DNA from: Oxalobacteraceae bacterium
Lineage (GTDB): Bacteria; Pseudomonadota; Gammaproteobacteria; Burkholderiales; Burkholderiaceae_D
Direction of reading: 5' to 3'
Assembly (NCBI GenBank): GCA_947446335.1
Contig: CANFGA010000272.1
Span: 1-5,155 of the forward strand
Length of the DNA: 5,155 bases
The position numbers and the translations under genes were made by a program. Positions 1 through 5,155 of this stretch are shown piece after piece. Numbering within the stretch: position 1 is the stretch's first letter; every line of letters begins with the position of its first letter. Below the pieces are notes generated by a model. It saw only the letters and a program-made list of their open reading frames with translations. It made no database searches and was not told the DNA's origin.

Positions 1-921
1 GCCGATGCGATCGTGATGCAGGAACAGTGCACCTTCCATCCAGGTGAGAATCCTGGCGAAATTCCGATGGTGACGATCAACGCTGCGCCGCCAGAAGGTC
101 ACTGGATCCGCCGCGCCGGCGAGGATATCGCCGCCGGCAGCGTGATCCTCGGCGCCGGCACACGCTTGCGCAGCCAGGAACTGGGGCTTGCTGCCTCGGT
201 CGGCTTGGCCGAACTGCCGGTGCGGCGCCGCTTGCGGGTTGCGGTGTTTTTCACCGGCGATGAATTGACGATGCCGGGCCAGCCTCTGGCACCCGGCGCG
301 ATCTACAATTCGAACCGTTACACGCTGCGCGCGCTGCTGGAAAATCTCGGTTGTCAGATCACCGACTATGGCATCGTGCCCGACACGCTGGACGCGACCC
401 GCACCGTGCTGCGCACCGCGTCGCAGCAGCACGATCTGATCATCACTTCCGGCGGCGTCTCGGTCGGCGAAGAAGATCACATCAAGCCGGCGGTCGAGGC
501 GGAAGGGCGCCTGAACATGTGGCAGATCGCCGTCAAGCCGGGCAAGCCGCTCGCTTTCGGCGAAGTCGGCCAGTCGTTCTTCCTGGGCTTGCCCGGCAAT
601 CCGGTATCGAGCTTCGTCACCTTCTTGTTGTTCGTACGTCCCTTCATCTTGCGCCTGCAAGGTGTCGTCGATGCGGCGGCGCTAGCGCCCAGGCACTATG
701 CGATGCGGGCCGACTTCGGCTGGGTAAGCAAGGACCGACGCAATGAATTCTTGCGCGCCAAGATCAATCAAGACGGCGGGCTCGATCTGTTTCCCAACCA
801 GGGTTCAGGCGTGTTGACATCGACCGTCTGGGGCGATGGCTTGATCGACAACCCGCCCGGCCAATCCATCGCCGCCGGCGACACGGTGCGCTTCATTCCC
901 TTTGGTGCATTGCTGGCTTGA
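1..921 (+). CDS. moeA: Molybdopterin molybdotransferase MoeA, 5'-truncated by the window edge
   Basis: MoeA inserts molybdate into adenylylated molybdopterin, the last step in making the basic molybdenum cofactor in the cytoplasm. The frame is open from base 1, and the first residues (ADAIVMQE) match the interior of the family, so the true start lies upstream. About 306 residues are visible against roughly 400 for a full MoeA, so about a quarter is missing. Visible landmarks, numbered from the window edge, are FFTGDEL near 83-89, IYNSNRYTLRALLENLG near 101-117, the molybdopterin-binding loop TSGGVSVGEEDHIK near 149-162, VKPGKPLAFG near 178-187, and GLPGNPVSSF near 197-206. The C-terminal beta-barrel domain IV follows to the stop at 919-921. 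Family motifs are intact and I see no frameshift. moaD follows after 26 bases, so the two are probably co-transcribed. The internal ATG at base 13 is not a plausible start because conserved sequence precedes it. Confidence 0.95.
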   Translation, partial: ADAIVMQEQCTFHPGENPGEIPMVTINAAPPEGHWIRRAGEDIAAGSVILGAGTRLRSQELGLAASVGLAELPVRRRLRVAVFFTGDELTMPGQPLAPGAIYNSNRYTLRALLENLGCQITDYGIVPDTLDATRTVLRTASQQHDLIITSGGVSVGEEDHIKPAVEAEGRLNMWQIAVKPGKPLAFGEVGQSFFLGLPGNPVSSFVTFLLFVRPFILRLQGVVDAAALAPRHYAMRADFGWVSKDRRNEFLRAKINQDGGLDLFPNQGSGVLTSTVWGDGLIDNPPGQSIAAGDTVRFIPFGALLA

Positions 922-947
922 ACTTGAAATCATTGAAAGATAATAAT

Positions 948-1223
948 ATGAACGTGGATGAGCAAATGCATGTTTCGCTGCGTTTTTTTGCCAGCGTGCG
1001 CGAAACGCTGGGCAAGTCGGAAGAAACCTTGGTGTTGCCTCCTGGCACCAAGACCGTCGGCGCCGTGCGGCTGTTATTGGCTGCGCGTGGCGGGGTCTGG
1101 TTTGACGCACTGGGCGAGGGCCGCGTCTTGCGCACCGCCTGCAACCAGGTCATGTGCAGCCCGGATGAAGTGCTGCAAGATGGCTGCGAAGTGGCATTCT
1201 TTCCACCTGTGACCGGTGGCTGA
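948..1223 (+). CDS. moaD: Molybdopterin synthase sulfur-carrier subunit MoaD
   Basis: MoaD is the ubiquitin-fold small subunit of molybdopterin synthase. Its C-terminal glycine carries a thiocarboxylate that donates sulfur to cyclic pyranopterin monophosphate, working with MoaE. The 91-residue product fits the usual 80-90. It shows the early beta strand with FFASVRETLG (14-23), a CNQ stretch (65-67) where relatives often read VNQ, and the defining end DGCEVAFFPPVTGG with the terminal Gly-Gly (90-91). I chose ATG 948 because a weak Shine-Dalgarno-like GAAAG (935-939) sits 8 bases upstream. A TTG at 918 would overlap the moeA stop and adds non-family residues. ATG 966 is a possible shorter start that removes six residues. 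The last 8 bases overlap the start of the next gene, and moaE does not follow. Confidence 0.93.
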   Translation: MNVDEQMHVSLRFFASVRETLGKSEETLVLPPGTKTVGAVRLLLAARGGVWFDALGEGRVLRTACNQVMCSPDEVLQDGCEVAFFPPVTGG

Positions 1224-2532
1224 ACTGATCGATTTGGCTGGCACTGCAGCCGATCCCTGGCGCGTCGCCATCATCGGCGGTGGCCCAGCCGGTTTGATGG
1301 CGGCGCAGACGCTGGCCGAGCGTGCGCAAGCGCTGGCCATCCCTTTGCAACTCGATCTGCATGACGCGATGCCATCGGTCGGGCGCAAATTTTTGCTGGC
1401 CGGTCGAGGTGGCATGAACATCACGCACGGCGAACCGTTCGCCCACTTCGTGACCCGCTATGGCGCACGCGAACCGCAGTTGCGCGCCATGCTGGCAGAG
1501 TTCGGTCCGGATCAGGTGCGCGCGTGGGTCCATGGCCTGGGTGTGGAAACGTTTGTCGGAACCTCGCAGCGCGTGTTTCCGGTCGACATGAAGGCGGCGC
1601 CCTTGCTGCGCGCCTGGCTGCACCGCCTGCGCGCCGCTGGCGTGCAATTTCACATGCGGCACCGCTGGATCGGCTGGCAGGGTCATGGCAACCCAGGCGA
1701 TGCTGCGAAGGGATTGCTGTTCGCCACGCCCGATGGCGAGATTGCGGTGGCGGCCGATGCCGTGATCCTGGCACTGGGCGGGGGCAGCTGGGCCAGGCTG
1801 GGCTCGAACGGCGCCTGGGTGCCGCTGCTGGAGCGGCAAGGCGTGGCTGTAGCGCCGCTGGTCGCTGCCAATTGCGGTTTCGATGTCCACTGGAGCGCGC
1901 ATTTCAGCAATCGCTACGCGGGTCATCCGCTGGCCACGGTGGCCATCGTTTCAGCCGGCATCGACGGCAAGCTTGCGCGCAAGCAAGGCCAGTTCGTCGT
2001 CACCGCCGGCGGCGTCGAAGGCAGCCTGATCTACGCGCTGTCGGGTGCGCTGCGCGAGCAGATCGCCAGCAATGGCAGCGCGCTGATTCATCTGGACTTG
2101 TTGCCGGACTGGAGCCTGGAGCGCGTCGCTGCTGAAGTGACAAGACCGCGCGGGGCGCGTTCGATGGCCAGCCACCTGCAAAGCCGGCTCGGGATTGCCG
2201 GCGTCAAGTCGGGCTTGCTGCGCGAATGCCTGGGGCAGGTCGAATTCGCCGCGCAGTGCGACTATCCTGCGCTGCTGGCGCAATCGATCAAGTTGTTGCC
2301 GCTGCGGCTCAGCGCGCCGCGCCCGATCGACGAGGCCATCAGCAGCGCCGGCGGTGTGCGTTTCGATGCGATGCAAGGCGCAATGCTGGGCGCTTTGCCG
2401 GGCGTGTTTGCCGCCGGCGAGATGCTGGACTGGGAAGCGCCCACCGGCGGCTATCTGCTGACTGCTTGCCTGGCCAGCGGCCACGCGGCCGGCCTCGATG
2501 CATGGGCCTGGCTGCAGGGCCAGACTCGCTGA
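1216..2532 (+). CDS. FAD-binding flavoprotein, PP_4765-type (HI0933/YhiN-related), function unknown
   Basis: A predicted cytoplasmic two-dinucleotide-binding-fold flavoprotein of 438 residues. The N-terminal FAD-binding motif is GGGPAGLMAA (21-30). It is followed by the family block GRKFLLAGRGGMNITH (56-71) and by FVGTSQRVFPVDMKAAPLLRAW (113-134). LALGGGSWARLGSNGAW (185-201) and VEGSLIYALSGALR (267-280) come next. The C-terminal FAD contact is GVFAAGEMLDWEAPTGGYLL (396-415). The WEAPTGGYLLTA ending separates the PP_4765-type subgroup from ordinary YhiN proteins; this assignment comes from memory of the family. No substrate or reaction is established. The start is GTG 1216, because an in-frame TGA lies at 1210-1212 and this is the first start codon after it. 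No Shine-Dalgarno is obvious, so translation is probably coupled to moaD, which it overlaps by 8 bases. The neighbourhood hints at, but does not show, a link to molybdenum cofactor work. Confidence 0.88.
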   Translation: MAELIDLAGTAADPWRVAIIGGGPAGLMAAQTLAERAQALAIPLQLDLHDAMPSVGRKFLLAGRGGMNITHGEPFAHFVTRYGAREPQLRAMLAEFGPDQVRAWVHGLGVETFVGTSQRVFPVDMKAAPLLRAWLHRLRAAGVQFHMRHRWIGWQGHGNPGDAAKGLLFATPDGEIAVAADAVILALGGGSWARLGSNGAWVPLLERQGVAVAPLVAANCGFDVHWSAHFSNRYAGHPLATVAIVSAGIDGKLARKQGQFVVTAGGVEGSLIYALSGALREQIASNGSALIHLDLLPDWSLERVAAEVTRPRGARSMASHLQSRLGIAGVKSGLLRECLGQVEFAAQCDYPALLAQSIKLLPLRLSAPRPIDEAISSAGGVRFDAMQGAMLGALPGVFAAGEMLDWEAPTGGYLLTACLASGHAAGLDAWAWLQGQTR

Positions 2533-2544
2533 TCGGTACTCGAT

Positions 2545-2559
2545 GATCAATTGTTGATC
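2545..2559. repeat. Short inverted repeat at the convergent gene junction
   Basis: GATCAA and TTGATC form a perfect 6-base stem around a 3-base loop (TTG), 12 bases after the flavoprotein stop and across the hpnE stop codon. A T-rich stretch (CATCTTTT) follows on the plus strand, but only after about seven further bases. The stem is AT-rich and short, so this is at best a weak terminator for the plus-strand operon. It is the only hairpin in the 14-base gap between the convergent genes. Confidence 0.3.
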
Positions 2560-3986
2560 GCTTCCATCTTTTCAGAATCAGCATCAGCATCAGTTTCAGC
2601 GTCATTTTTTGGATTGGACCACAATCCGGCCGCTGCCTGCACACCGCTGCGCATCGCCGCTTCGATCGTGGCCGGGTAGTCGCCGACAGTGTAGTCGCCC
2701 GCCAGTGCCAGGCCGGGCCAGCTGGTGGCATTGCGCGGGCGCTCCAAGCTGGGCGTGCAGGCAAAGGTGGCGCGCTTTTCACTGATTACCTGCACCCACG
2801 ATGGTTGCGCCAGTTCCGGGCGCCCGAATGCCTGCGCCAATTGTTGCGCGATCGCCTGCGCCAGTTGTGCCCGGTCGAGGCTGGCGCAGGCGCCGGAAGC
2901 GCTGACGACGACCGCCAGCAAACCATGTGAATTTGCATCGAGCTGGCCGCGGTCGAACACGAACTGGCCCCAATGATCCCGGTCCGGCGCATCGATCAGT
3001 GCAAAAAAAGGATGATCCAGGCGCACCTTGACATCGTATTGCAAATAACAGGTCGTGATCGCTTCCATTTCCAGCGCGCCCAGTTGCGCCATCAAGCGGG
3101 CCGCGGCAGCAGGCTGGACTGGAATGCGGCCCAGCAGCGTGGCAGCCTGGCGGGAAGTGGTCGCCAGCACGATGCCATCGTAACCGGCATGAGCTGGAGT
3201 TGGATCCTTGTCCTTATTATTATCTTTATCTTGCGCACCAAGTTCGATGCGCCAGCGGCCATCCGCATCAGCCTCGATGCGCGCGACTTGGGCGCCGGTC
3301 TGCACATTGCCGCCGCGAGCGGTGATGAATGTTGCTGCGCTGTCCGGAAACAGTGCGCTCAAGTCGACCCTGGGCAGCAGCATGTCGGATGCAGCCCGCT
3401 TGGCGCCCAGGCTGTCTTGCAATACCTTGAGGAAGACATTGGCGGAAGCGCGCTCGAGCGGCGTATTGAGCGCAGCGAGGCACAGCGGACGCCACATCAA
3501 TTGGACCATGCGCGCGCTCTGGTCCCAGCGCTGCAGCAATTGCTCGACGCTGCAATCGTGATTCAAGCGCCATCCCATCCAGCGCGCGGTGCTGGAAAAC
3601 CGCGCCAGCGACATCTTGTCGCTGCGTTCCAGACCGCGGCTGCACAGCAGCGCACCCACCAGATGCAGCGGCGCCGGCCAGCGCGGCGCGACGAAGTCCA
3701 TGCCGCCCGATCCGACCGGGTAGCGCATTTGCAGCGGCAGGCGCAGCAACGCTTGGCCTTTGTCGATGCCCACTTTTTTTAACAGGCGCAAGGTGGTCGA
3801 GTAGGCACCCAGCAAGATGTGCTGGCCATTGTCGAGCCTGCGCCCGTCGCAATCGACCCGGCGTGCACGCCCACCCAAGGTGCGCGCTGCCTCGAACAGC
3901 GTGACTTGATGGCCCTGGCCGGCCAGTTCGACGGCGGCGGCGCAACCGGCCCAGCCGCCGCCGATCACGGCCACCCTTTTAGCCAC
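2547..3986 (-). CDS. hpnE: Hydroxysqualene dehydroxylase HpnE
   Basis: HpnE is an FAD-dependent amine-oxidase-fold enzyme that reduces hydroxysqualene to squalene, the last of three steps from farnesyl diphosphate. The 479-residue product has an N-terminal FAD-binding Rossmann motif, VAVIGGGWAGCAAAVEL (5-21), with the ribose-binding Glu at 32 and the GGRAR motif (38-42). DNGQHILLGAY (52-62) and the closing FAD contact GLALAGDYTVGDYPATIEAA (425-444) are typical of HpnE. The start is GTG 3986, which overlaps the hpnD stop by 8 bases and has a GGAAGA Shine-Dalgarno 9 bases upstream. A later GTG (codon 5) would cut into the Rossmann strand. Two parts look unlike the family: an Asp/Lys-rich AT-rich insert at 252-264, and an acidic tail from about 460 to 479. 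They make it somewhat longer than the 420-450 I would expect. Both lie outside recognised FAD motifs, so the enzyme is probably active. Confidence 0.92.
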   Translation of the reverse strand: MAKRVAVIGGGWAGCAAAVELAGQGHQVTLFEAARTLGGRARRVDCDGRRLDNGQHILLGAYSTTLRLLKKVGIDKGQALLRLPLQMRYPVGSGGMDFVAPRWPAPLHLVGALLCSRGLERSDKMSLARFSSTARWMGWRLNHDCSVEQLLQRWDQSARMVQLMWRPLCLAALNTPLERASANVFLKVLQDSLGAKRAASDMLLPRVDLSALFPDSAATFITARGGNVQTGAQVARIEADADGRWRIELGAQDKDNNKDKDPTPAHAGYDGIVLATTSRQAATLLGRIPVQPAAAARLMAQLGALEMEAITTCYLQYDVKVRLDHPFFALIDAPDRDHWGQFVFDRGQLDANSHGLLAVVVSASGACASLDRAQLAQAIAQQLAQAFGRPELAQPSWVQVISEKRATFACTPSLERPRNATSWPGLALAGDYTVGDYPATIEAAMRSGVQAAAGLWSNPKNDAETDADADSEKMEAINN

Positions 3987-4812
3987 GGATGTACGTCTTC
4001 CACGCCAGCCAGAGCTTGCGGATCGGCGTGAGCGAGATGCGCTGCGTCAGCACATGGTAACCATCGCGTTCGACTTCGCTTAGCAAGGTCCGATAGATCG
4101 CAGCCATCATCAAGCCGGGGCGCTGGGCGCGCCGGTCTGCCTTGGGCAGCAAGGCGAATGCTTCGTCATAAGCGGCTTGCGCGCGCGCGACCTGGAAGCG
4201 CATCAGATTGTCGAACTTGTCGCTGTGGCGCGCATTGAGCAAGTCGGCTGCTGTCACGCCGAACTGTTGCAATTCGCTGATCGGCAAATAAATCCTGCCC
4301 TTGCGCGCATCTTCGCCGACATCGCGAATGATGTTGGTCAGCTGAAAAGCATGGCCCAGTTTCTCGGCATATAGCAGCGTCTCGGGCTGGGTCGCACCGA
4401 AGATGCTGGCTGACAAGATGCCGACCACGCTGGCCACATGCCAGCAATAGCTGCGCAGCGCCGGATAATCGAGATAGCGGGTCTGGTCCAGATCCATTTC
4501 CATGCCGTCGATGATCGCTTGCAGATGGCGTTGCTCCAAAGTGTAGGTAACCAGATGCGGCTGCAGGGCCAGCATCACCGGATGGCTGGGCTTGCCGTCG
4601 AACATCGTTGCCACTTCGCCGCGCCACCAGGCGAGCTTGGTGCGGGCGATGCCCTGATCGGTGCAATCATCGACCGTGTCGTCGACTTCTCGGCAAAACG
4701 CGTACAAGGCAGTAATCGCGCGGCGCCGCTCCGGAGGCAGGAACAAGAAGCTGTAGTAAAAACTGGAGCCGCTTTGAGCGGTTTTTTGCTGGCAGTAGGC
4801 GTCGGGAGACAT
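3979..4812 (-). CDS. hpnD: Presqualene diphosphate synthase HpnD
   Basis: HpnD condenses two farnesyl diphosphates into presqualene diphosphate, the first step of the HpnCDE squalene route. It belongs to the squalene/phytoene synthase family. The 277-residue product has the usual length of about 280. It shows the N-terminal block SGSSFYYSFLFLPPERRRAI (14-33), the first aspartate-rich motif REVDDTVDD (41-49), and the second QLTNIIRDVGEDARKGRIYLP (157-177) with Asp164 and Asp168. These aspartates bind magnesium-diphosphate in the family. I chose ATG 4812, giving the common family start MSPDAYCQQK. A GTG two codons upstream (4818) is also open, and neither has a clear Shine-Dalgarno. The TAA stop overlaps the hpnE start. 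It is separated from hpnC by a gap of about 150 bases with repeats. CrtB-like phytoene synthase is the alternative, but the partner genes argue for HpnD. Confidence 0.93.
   Translation of the reverse strand: MSPDAYCQQKTAQSGSSFYYSFLFLPPERRRAITALYAFCREVDDTVDDCTDQGIARTKLAWWRGEVATMFDGKPSHPVMLALQPHLVTYTLEQRHLQAIIDGMEMDLDQTRYLDYPALRSYCWHVASVVGILSASIFGATQPETLLYAEKLGHAFQLTNIIRDVGEDARKGRIYLPISELQQFGVTAADLLNARHSDKFDNLMRFQVARAQAAYDEAFALLPKADRRAQRPGLMMAAIYRTLLSEVERDGYHVLTQRISLTPIRKLWLAWKTYIRG
3996..4001 (-). promoter_or_regulatory. Ribosome-binding site for hpnE inside the hpnD 3' end
   Basis: On the minus strand GGAAGA lies 9 bases before the GTG start of hpnE. It is the best Shine-Dalgarno match near that start and supports GTG 3986 over the GTG four codons later. 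It sits within the last codons of hpnD, so ribosomes finishing hpnD would pass over it. Confidence 0.45.
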
Positions 4813-4831
4813 GTTCACAAAGGGTTGCAGA

Positions 4832-4879
4832 TCGAAGCCGCTATTCTAGCGGAAAGGGGTGTAGTTCGAAGCCGCTATT
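4832..4879. repeat. 14-base direct repeat pair in the hpnC-hpnD gap
   Basis: TCGAAGCCGCTATT occurs exactly at 4832-4845 and again at 4866-4879, a 34-base offset. Including five flanking bases on the left, the match extends to 17 of 19. A 9-base inverted match (CGGCTTCGA) lies at 4920-4928. The copies lie immediately upstream of hpnD, so they may be operator half-sites, a leader structure or a local duplication. I do not recognise a known regulator site. Confidence 0.6.
4838..4852. repeat. Perfect inverted repeat upstream of hpnD
   Basis: CCGCTA and TAGCGG pair perfectly around a TTC loop. The left arm is part of the first direct-repeat copy, but the second copy at 4866 does not form the same stem. 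No T run follows on either strand, so it is not a typical terminator. On the minus strand the centre reads TAGAAT, similar to a -10 box, with only a poor -35 (TTCGAA) 16 bases upstream. A promoter for hpnD here is possible but weak. Confidence 0.4.
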
Positions 4880-4965
4880 GCTGGCTCTGGCACTGGCCCG
4901 GGATCGCCGACCTTCGGACCGGCTTCGAGACCGGACGGCGTCACCGGTGGTGCCAGATGCCGCAT
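4846..4965 (-). CDS. Possible 39-residue ORF coupled to the hpnC stop (tentative)
   Basis: An ATG shares one base with the hpnC TGA (TGATG arrangement) and opens a 39-codon frame ending in TAG at 4848-4846, about 33 bases before hpnD. The predicted peptide is Pro/Gly/Ala-rich, beginning MRHLAPPVTPSG and ending AASNYTPFR. It has no signal peptide, membrane segment or recognised motif. The stop/start overlap is what translational coupling looks like, and the ORF fills most of the gap. However, length, composition and third-position GC (about 63% by hand count) do not separate it from chance in GC-rich DNA. It could instead be a fragment of a longer ancestral HpnC tail. Confidence 0.2.
   Translation of the reverse strand: MRHLAPPVTPSGLEAGPKVGDPGPVPEPAIAASNYTPFR
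4907..4954. repeat. Cluster of small GC-rich inverted repeats after hpnC
   Basis: CCGA-CCT-TCGG (4907-4917) can form a short hairpin. GGCGTCACCGGTGGTGCC (4937-4954) is a near-palindrome centred on CACCGGTG. Neither is followed by a T run, so a standard intrinsic terminator of hpnC is not supported. They may fold the hpnC-hpnD mRNA spacer. Confidence 0.3.
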
Positions 4966-5155
4966 CACATGCGCAAGGCGCGCCACAGGATGACAATCCA
5001 GTCGCGCAGCGTCAATTGTGGCCGGCGCGTGAAGACATCATGGTCGCAAGCGGCGATCCGCTCGAGGATGCGCAAGCCGCCTTGCACTACGAGGCGCAAT
5101 TCCCAGCCTATGCGCCCCGGCAAGCGCCGCACCAAAGGGCTACCCGACAACATCA
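4965..5155 (-). CDS. hpnC: Hydroxysqualene synthase HpnC, C-terminal end only
   Basis: HpnC, also in the squalene/phytoene synthase family, converts presqualene diphosphate to hydroxysqualene. Only about the last 63 residues are inside the window; the 5' part, including the aspartate-rich motifs, lies beyond base 5155. The visible part includes GSPLVRRLPGRIGWELRL, followed by VVQGGLRILERI and the end LWRALRM before TGA at 4967-4965, which fits the HpnC C-terminus as I know it. The frame is open to the window edge, so the ATG at 5153 is only an internal methionine. The identification rests on the C-terminal pattern plus its place directly upstream of hpnD and hpnE in the usual hpnCDE order. 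Confidence 0.85.
   Translation of the reverse strand, partial: MLSGSPLVRRLPGRIGWELRLVVQGGLRILERIAACDHDVFTRRPQLTLRDWIVILWRALRM

Noticed and set aside
1150..1926. 258-codon minus-strand ORF antisense to the moaD end and the flavoprotein
   Set aside because: The opposite strand carries clear conserved motifs throughout. This frame has none and a shadow-like composition.
1524..2135. 203-codon plus-strand ORF within the flavoprotein gene
   Set aside because: Shifted frame of the flavoprotein with Arg-rich sequence and no recognisable domain.
2973..3782. 269-codon plus-strand ORF antisense to hpnE
   Set aside because: It lies wholly inside a confidently identified HpnE gene on the other strand, shows no family motif, and is rich in Arg/Ala/Gln/His as GC-rich shadow frames are.
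3268..3945. 225-codon minus-strand ORF in another frame of hpnE
   Set aside because: Same strand, shifted frame within HpnE, with Arg/Ala/Gly-rich low-information sequence. Its openness follows from high GC.
4813..4964. Intrinsic terminator between hpnC and hpnD
   Set aside because: Several small hairpins can be drawn, but none is followed by a run of T on the minus strand, so the operon is probably read through.
1..5155. Mobile element, CRISPR, phage or defence system
   Set aside because: No transposase, integrase, terminal inverted repeats, spaced repeat array or defence-gene motifs were seen. The coding space is filled by cofactor and squalene synthesis genes.

Overview
The window looks like a piece of a betaproteobacterial chromosome, most likely order Burkholderiales (an Oxalobacteraceae-like relative is my inference). 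GC is high, about 60% by eye. The protein families and the gene order hpnC-hpnD-hpnE are what that group usually carries. No mobile element, CRISPR array, tRNA or rRNA is visible. Both window edges cut through genes.

Left half, plus strand (1-2532): a tight three-gene run. It starts with the C-terminal three quarters of moeA (molybdopterin molybdotransferase), followed 26 bases later by moaD (small sulfur-carrier subunit of molybdopterin synthase). The third gene encodes an FAD-binding flavoprotein of the PP_4765 / HI0933-related type, whose GTG start overlaps the end of moaD by 8 bases. The first two genes belong to molybdenum cofactor synthesis. The role of the flavoprotein is not established, and it sits where moaE (the partner of MoaD) is often found.

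Right half, minus strand (2547-5155), read from right to left: the end of hpnC, a 152-base gap, hpnD, and hpnE overlapping hpnD by 8 bases. Together these encode the bacterial three-step route from farnesyl diphosphate to squalene. HpnD makes presqualene diphosphate, HpnC converts it to hydroxysqualene, and HpnE reduces that to squalene, the usual precursor of hopanoids. The two operons converge, with only 14 bases between the flavoprotein stop and the hpnE stop.

The less ordinary parts are small. The hpnC-hpnD gap holds a 14-base direct repeat, several inverted repeats and a possible 39-codon ORF coupled to the hpnC stop. HpnE has an AT-rich Asp/Lys insert and an acidic C-terminal tail that begins at a run of six A. 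The two overlapping gene pairs use nearly the same stop/start sequence. I see no clear sign of an undescribed multi-gene system.
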